Shown piece after piece: positions 60,011 through 64,000 of a stretch of DNA of 64,000 bases. The notes under the pieces were generated by a model that was given only the letters and a program-made list of their open reading frames with translations, was not told where the DNA came from and did not search any database. The stretch comes from Bradyrhizobium sp. Tv2a-2 (GTDB taxonomy: Bacteria > Pseudomonadota > Alphaproteobacteria > Rhizobiales > Xanthobacteraceae). The stretch lies in the NCBI RefSeq assembly GCF_000472425.1, contig NZ_AXAI01000004.1, positions 372,001 through 436,000 of the forward strand, in the 5' to 3' direction. Position 1 is the stretch's first letter. Every line of letters begins with the position of its first letter. The translations under genes and the position numbers were made by a program.

Positions 60011-61243
60011 ATGGCGTCGTCTGAAATCACCCTTGAAGCAGTTCCCTCGGTCGCCGAAGTCCCGGCGGAGGAATGGAATGCGTGCGCCAATCCGGACGTG
60101 AGCAACAGCCACGGCAACGGCGCCGATCCTCTCGCCGGCTCTTGCGCGACCACAAAACGCGCCTACAACCCCTTCGTTTCCCACGCGTTTTTCTCGGCGC
60201 TGGAAGCCTCCGGCTCGGCCGCACCGCGCACCGGCTGGGGAGCGCGGCATCTGATCGCCAAGATCGACGGCAAGGCCGCCGGCATCGTCCCCTGCTATCT
60301 GAAATCGCATTCGCAAGGCGAATATGTCTTCGACCGCGGTTGGGCCGATGCCTATGAGCGAGCCGGCGGGCGCTATTATCCGAAGCTGCAAGCCTCGGTT
60401 CCCTTCACGCCCGCGACCGGCCCGCGCCTTCTGATCCGCGACGGTGTGAACCGCGACGAGATTGCGTCGGCCCTTGCGAGCGGCCTGATCGCGCTGACGG
60501 GTGTGAGCAAGGCGTCGTCGGCGCACGTGACCTTTGCGCGCGAGGAAGAATGGAGGCTGCTCGCAAAGCACGGTTTCCTGCAGCGGACCGACCAGCAATT
60601 CCACTGGCAGAACCAGGGCTTTGCCAGCTTCGACGACTTTCTCGCCACGCTCAACTCGCGCCACCGCAAGGCGATCAAGCGCGAGCGGCGCGAGGCGGTC
60701 GCCGCCGGCGTCAGCATTCATTGGCTGACCGGTGCCGCCATCACCGAGGACGCGTGGGATGCGTTCTTTCAATTCTACATGGAGACCGGCTCGCGTAAAT
60801 GGGGCCGGCCCTATCTCACCCGCTCATTCTATTCGCTGATCGGCAGCAGCATGGCGAAGGACGTGTTGCTCGTAATGGTCCGCCGCAATCATCGCTGGAT
60901 CGCGGGCGCGATCAATTTCATCGGCTCGGACACGCTGTTCGGCCGGCATTGGGGCGCGATCGAGCATCACCCGTTCCTGCATTTCGAGGTCTGCTACTAC
61001 CAGGCGATCGACTACGCCATCAAGCATGGCCTGAAGGTCGTCGAGGCCGGCGCGCAAGGCGAGCACAAGCTTGCCCGCGGCTATGAACCGCGCACGACCT
61101 ATTCGGCGCATTACATTGCAGACGCCGGCCTGCACCGCGCGATCGACGAATATCTCAGGCGCGAGCGCGCCTATGTGGCCGAGGCCGGCCGCGAGCTTGC
61201 GGAAGCCGTACCGTTCCGCAAAAGCTCCGACGAAGCGTCTTGA
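60011..61243 (+). CDS. GNAT-fold protein of the FemAB/DUF482 'peptidoglycan bridge' type
   Basis: 410 residues. 'PAEEWNACANP' near the start, then 'YNPFVSHAFFSALEASGSAAPRTGWGARHLI', 'VPCYLKSHSQGEYVFDRGWADAYERAGG', 'FTPATGPRLLIRD' and 'FDDFLATLNSRHRKAIKRERREA' followed by 'FYMETGSRKWGRPYLTRSFYSLI'. The whole is the DUF482/FemAB-like double-GNAT family, often labelled peptidogalycan biosynthesis protein. The substrate is unknown: an aminoacyl or acyl transfer is expected. It starts 58 bases after the GDPD gene and precedes the HIT gene; co-transcription is likely. Confidence 0.88.
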   Translation: MASSEITLEAVPSVAEVPAEEWNACANPDVSNSHGNGADPLAGSCATTKRAYNPFVSHAFFSALEASGSAAPRTGWGARHLIAKIDGKAAGIVPCYLKSHSQGEYVFDRGWADAYERAGGRYYPKLQASVPFTPATGPRLLIRDGVNRDEIASALASGLIALTGVSKASSAHVTFAREEEWRLLAKHGFLQRTDQQFHWQNQGFASFDDFLATLNSRHRKAIKRERREAVAAGVSIHWLTGAAITEDAWDAFFQFYMETGSRKWGRPYLTRSFYSLIGSSMAKDVLLVMVRRNHRWIAGAINFIGSDTLFGRHWGAIEHHPFLHFEVCYYQAIDYAIKHGLKVVEAGAQGEHKLARGYEPRTTYSAHYIADAGLHRAIDEYLRRERAYVAEAGRELAEAVPFRKSSDEAS

Positions 61244-61305
61244 CCGCGCGCCAGCGCACGGCGAAATTGCCGCCAATTTTCTGAGAAGCCGCCGGGAGAG
61301 CCGCT

Positions 61306-61734
61306 ATGACTGCCTACGACAACAACAACGCGTTCGCCAAAATCCTGCGCGGTGAGTTTCCCTGCCACAAGGTCTATGAGAACGAGCATGTGCTCGCCTT
61401 CCTCGACATCATGCCGCGCGTACCCGGCCATACGCTGGTGATCCCCAAGGCCCCTGCCCGTAACATCCTCGACATCACGGAGGAGGACTACCTCCATGTC
61501 GGCCGCGCCACCCGCCTCATCGCGCGTGCGGCCAAGGACGCATTCGACGCCGACGGCATCACCATCCAGCAGTTCAACGAGCCAGCCGGAGGCCAGGTGG
61601 TGTTTCACCTCCATGTTCACGTCATGCCCCGCTACGACGGCATCGCGCTGTTGCCGCCGGCATCTCGAAAGGAAGATGTGAAGGTCCTGGAAGACAACGC
61701 GACGAAGCTCATGGCTGCGTTGGAGGGGATGTAG
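61306..61734 (+). CDS. HIT-family nucleotide hydrolase
   Basis: 142 residues: 'NNAFAKILRGEFPCHKVYENEHVLAFLDIMPRVPGHTLVIPK' and the histidine triad 'GGQVVFHLHVHVMPRYDG' (HLHVHVM: HxHxHxx). It belongs to the Hint/HinT branch that cleaves AMP-lysine or adenosine phosphoramidates. It is cytoplasmic, with GGGAG at about seven to ten bases before the ATG (cgggagagccgctATG). Confidence 0.95.
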   Translation: MTAYDNNNAFAKILRGEFPCHKVYENEHVLAFLDIMPRVPGHTLVIPKAPARNILDITEEDYLHVGRATRLIARAAKDAFDADGITIQQFNEPAGGQVVFHLHVHVMPRYDGIALLPPASRKEDVKVLEDNATKLMAALEGM

Positions 61735-61750
61735 GTCCTCGCCGTCTTCA

Positions 61751-61832
61751 CCGTCATTGCGAGCGACGCAAAGCAATCCAGGGCCACGCCACGACTCTGG
61801 ATTGCTTCGTCGCTCCGCTCCTCGCAATGACG
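61751..61832. repeat. Interspersed palindromic (REP-like) element, near-perfect copy
   Basis: CCGTCATTGCGAG at the left and CTCGCAATGACGG at the right are exact inverted copies; inner 'GCAATCCAGGG' / 'CTGGATTGC' also pair. It lies between convergent HIT and trmO genes. The clearest copy of this class in the window. Confidence 0.8.
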
Positions 61833-61836
61833 GCGG

Positions 61837-62328
61837 CTACTCCGTCTGAAAATCGCCCGGTTGCGGTGCGGCCAGCGGGGTGAACTCGCAACGGTCGGGC
61901 TTCACGTCCAGGAGCGGGGTGCCGTCGAGGCAATCGAGCCCTCGCACCAGGATCATGTTGCCTTCGATGCGCTCCAGTTTCACGATTGACGTCCCGATCG
62001 GGTTGGGACGCACCGGCGAGCGTAGCGAGAAGGTGCCGCGGGTCGATTTGTTGTTCTTCGGGCTCTGCAGCACGAGGTCACGGCGCGACTGGTCGAGCCA
62101 ATAGATCACCTCGAGGTTGGAATAGAAGTCGACGCCCTTGATGGCGGGCACCCAGGGCTCGAAGATCTCCAGCCGGCAGATCGGCCCGTCATGCCGGCCT
62201 TGCCGCGGCGTCTCCAGCCGCGAGGTCCAGGGCGTACGGATGCGGCCGATGAAGACGAGCCCCGCATCGGTCGTCTCGGGCATATCAACCGCGCGCTCGC
62301 CCTCGCGAATTTCGTTTTCTCGTACCAT
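61837..62328 (-). CDS. trmO: tRNA (t6A37) N6-methyltransferase TrmO family protein
   Basis: 163 residues of the TrmO/TsaA (UPF0066) fold, which methylates N6-threonylcarbamoyladenosine at position 37 of tRNA with SAM. '[20 protein letters not shown]' (strand one and the SAM loop), '[34 protein letters not shown]', '[26 protein letters not shown]' (RxPxRPNPIGxS, family signature) and '[18 protein letters not shown]' are all present. N-terminal 15 residues are poorly conserved, so the start may be a little downstream. Single gene. Confidence 0.92.
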   Translation of the reverse strand: MVRENEIREGERAVDMPETTDAGLVFIGRIRTPWTSRLETPRQGRHDGPICRLEIFEPWVPAIKGVDFYSNLEVIYWLDQSRRDLVLQSPKNNKSTRGTFSLRSPVRPNPIGTSIVKLERIEGNMILVRGLDCLDGTPLLDVKPDRCEFTPLAAPQPGDFQTE

Positions 62329-62499
62329 CTCGATCAGTCCCGTAAGTCCGCCAGCGAGTCTAGCGAATTATGGCGACACTGCAAATTGCGGACCTTAGAG
62401 CATTTCCGGTTCTGATTGAATCAGAACCGAAGCTCCGGATTCTTGTTTTGACGCGTTTTCTTCACGCGAACCGGTGTCCACTTCGCTCGAAAACGCTCT

Positions 62500-62856
62500 C
62501 TAGCCAAGGAACCATCTGCCCGTCAGCATGAAGATTTCGCCGCAGAGGACGCCGGCAAAGATCGAGCGCCGCGTCAGCATGAAGGCGGCAAAACCCACCA
62601 CCAGCGCGCCGTAGCGCAAGAAGCCGGGCACGCTGGCCAAAGCTCCCGGCGGCTGCACAAGGATCTGCGCAATCACGCCGGCGAGGATAGCGGTCGCCAC
62701 CGCCTTCACCCACATCAGGAGGTCCGATCCCTCGTCCAGCCCGCCGCCGAGCCACAGGCCAAGCATACGCCAGATCTGGTTCGGGATTACACCTGCCAGC
62801 AGCAGGACCAGTAGCGCGTGCCAGTCGCCGAAGAATTCGCTCATGGTACCGCTCAT
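62500..62856 (-). CDS. azlD: AzlD-type small permease subunit
   Basis: 118 residues with four hydrophobic helices: 'WHALLVLLLAGVIPNQIWRMLGLWLGG', 'LLMWVKAVATAILAGVIAQILVQPPG', 'LRYGALVVGFAAFMLTRRSIFAGVLCGEIFML'. This is the AzlD family, small partner of AzlC. Together they export branched-chain amino acids or their analogues (BrnFE-like). It starts 7 bases downstream of the azlC stop. Two in-frame Met (62856, 62844) are possible; GGAGGGG lies upstream of the first. Confidence 0.88.
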   Translation of the reverse strand: MSGTMSEFFGDWHALLVLLLAGVIPNQIWRMLGLWLGGGLDEGSDLLMWVKAVATAILAGVIAQILVQPPGALASVPGFLRYGALVVGFAAFMLTRRSIFAGVLCGEIFMLTGRWFLG

Positions 62857-62863
62857 GTCGTGC

Positions 62864-63661
62864 TCATGGCCCCTCCCGCCATTTGTGGACGGCAAAGGCG
62901 ATGGTACCGGCGGCGACGCCACTGACCAGGATATCGAGACCGCTGTTGAGCAACGACGCCAGCGGATAGAAGGCAAGTCCGAGTCCCAGCGCCAGCACGT
63001 CCGCAAGCTCCTTCGAGTTGCGCGCGGTGGAGAACAGAAAAGACAGCGGCGTCAGCAAGAGGATCGCCGAGCCGAAGGTCTGCGTCAGGTTGGCGGCAAG
63101 CTCATAGCCGATCACGGTGGCGACCAGACCGATCAGGACAAGCCCGCATCCGAGCCCATGGACGAAGGCGATGCGCTTGTCGCGCGGCACATGCGGCAGG
63201 AAGCGATAGCATTCGACCCACAGCGTCACCGCCGTGAAATGCGCAACCAGCACCAGCTGCCGCCGTTTCGTCTCCGGCGCGCGCATCATCGGCAGCACCG
63301 CAACCACCATCGGAAACAGCCTGATCGCGCTCACGGTCACCGCGATCGCCGACTGCACGATGGAAGCACCGGAGGCGAGCGTGGAGATGAGAATGATCTG
63401 CGCCGGCCCCGCCCACACCAGCAGCGTGCCCATCATCGCCCAGGCGAGCGAAAAATGCGTGTCATGGGCGAGCGCGCCGATCCCAACATAGGTGACGAAC
63501 AGCACCAGCGAGAGAATGGTCGAGCGAACCGCGCCCATCCCGATCGCGAAGGCGCGCAGGGGCGGATGCCATTGGGGTGAATCGAGCGGCGGAAACGGCA
63601 CGGCGAAATGGGACGGAGTGAATCGTGCCGCGATAAGGCGGATGAACGAGAGCTGCGTCAA
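62864..63661 (-). CDS. azlC: AzlC-type branched-chain amino acid export permease
   Basis: 265 residues; the family core starts near 'PPLRAFAIGMGAVRSTILSLVLFVTYVGIGALAHD' and continues 'SLAWAMMGTLLVWAGPAQIILISTLASGAS' (signature: W-A-G-P-A-Q), 'AIRLFPMVVAVLPMMR' and 'THFTA'-like 'VAHFTAVTLWVECYRFLP'. About six to seven membrane helices. The N-terminal 30 residues are outside the family core. Pairs with the azlD gene 7 bases downstream. Exports branched-chain or other amino acids; regulator not seen in the window. Confidence 0.9.
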   Translation of the reverse strand: MTQLSFIRLIAARFTPSHFAVPFPPLDSPQWHPPLRAFAIGMGAVRSTILSLVLFVTYVGIGALAHDTHFSLAWAMMGTLLVWAGPAQIILISTLASGASIVQSAIAVTVSAIRLFPMVVAVLPMMRAPETKRRQLVLVAHFTAVTLWVECYRFLPHVPRDKRIAFVHGLGCGLVLIGLVATVIGYELAANLTQTFGSAILLLTPLSFLFSTARNSKELADVLALGLGLAFYPLASLLNSGLDILVSGVAAGTIAFAVHKWREGP

Positions 63662-63702
63662 GCAACGCGGGGGTGGGGCTGTTATGCGCAGAGTCCAGTT
63701 AT

Positions 63703-63748
63703 CCGGGGCGTCCGACAGGACCAGACCCGGAATGACGCGCCTCCTTCA
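63703..63748. repeat. Partial interspersed palindromic element
   Basis: 'CCGGGGCGTCCGACAGGACC' then 'AGACCCGGAATGACG': one arm of the CCGTCATTCCGGG class (same 'GGACCAGACCCGGAATGACG' segment as at 17533-17616). It overlaps the end of the rightmost gene. Confidence 0.5.
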
Positions 63749-64000
63749 CCCCCTCACTCCCATATTCCTCAACACAAAGCACGCGCCCCCGGCGCGGCGG
63801 ATGCGGTTGCAGAGGTCATCCGCCTCAGGCCTCGTGTCGGCGCCGATGCGTACCTGGTAGAAGGCGCGCGTGCCGCGGTTGCGCATCACCGAGGACAAGA
63901 GGCTCGGATCGCGGTCGCCGATGACGGCAGACAGGCCCTTGATGGCGCGGGCGTACATCGCGAGCGCCTTGTTGCGGTCAAAGCCGGCGGCAAGCTGCAC
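63746..64000 (-). CDS. C-terminal SPOR-domain region of a cell-wall enzyme (5' end outside window)
   Basis: The last 84 residues of a longer protein; the frame is open to the right edge. 'VQLAAGFDRNKALAMYARAIK', 'GLSAVIGDRDPSLLSS', 'GTRAFYQVRIGADTRPEADDLCNRIRRAGGACFVLRN' is a SPOR domain, which binds denuded glycan strands at the division septum. In Bradyrhizobium such a domain often ends a lytic murein transglycosylase, which is my best guess for the whole protein. The enzyme domain is outside the window. Confidence 0.75.
   Translation of the reverse strand: MQLAAGFDRNKALAMYARAIKGLSAVIGDRDPSLLSSVMRNRGTRAFYQVRIGADTRPEADDLCNRIRRAGGACFVLRNMGVRG

Overview
The window looks like a piece of a Bradyrhizobium-type chromosome (Alphaproteobacteria, Nitrobacteraceae). 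The sequence is GC-rich and has the DivK-PleD cell-cycle pair, CtrA-type boxes and an EipB/DUF1849 envelope protein. The order gatCAB, ruvX, pyrB-pyrC-plsY, dprA, topA-rnr, rpmG, divK-pleD, dinB fits that group. Short interspersed palindromes of the 'CGTCATTGCGAG...CTCGCAATGACG' and 'CCGTCATTCCGGG...' kinds are scattered between genes. The genus is an inference from gene content, not a database result.

Bases 1-8.6 kb are gene-poor and accessory in character. They hold the end of a DUF1835-like protein and many proteins of 30-120 residues: zinc-ribbon peptides, small membrane proteins, a Sel1-like protein, a 30-residue Lys/Ala histone-tail-like peptide, and a secreted-looking protein with a 12-Cys Gly/Cys tail. 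Two CtrA-type boxes (TTAA-N7-TTAA) lie 74-80 bases upstream of strong intrinsic terminators with no protein gene between, so two small RNAs are proposed there.

Bases 8.6-36.4 kb are mostly housekeeping. In order: the GatCAB operon with two extra small genes; a nitronate monooxygenase; ruvX; a ddpX-aidB-CPBP protease group; pyrB with a dihydroorotase homologue that has lost its metal-binding HxH; plsY; a patatin-like lipase; an amidase; a periplasmic binding protein; dprA; two HxlR regulators each divergent from a redox enzyme (AzoR, SDR); and the topA-rnr-DUF983-NUDIX-M20 run.

Bases 36.4-53.5 kb mix core and acquired genes. A four-gene operon (DUF485 protein, sodium:solute symporter, complete L-2-haloacid dehalogenase, ketopantoate-reductase-like enzyme) looks like an uptake and dehalogenation module for short halo-acids. 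It lies between two copies of a divergent small-ORF/promoter module. Then follow an LLM-class flavin monooxygenase, rpmG, a DUF6745 pair, amt, an MFS/TetR pair with clear operators, and a compact secreted trio: a cell-wall amidase and two proteins sharing an unnamed domain, one of them fused to an LprI-like lysozyme-inhibitor domain.

Bases 53.5-64 kb return to core functions: divK-pleD (reverse strand), DUF3572-dinB, eipB, ridA-GDPD-GNAT-HIT, trmO, an azlCD-type exporter pair and the C-terminal SPOR domain of a protein running off the right edge. No rRNA, intact tRNA, CRISPR array, transposase or integrase was recognised.
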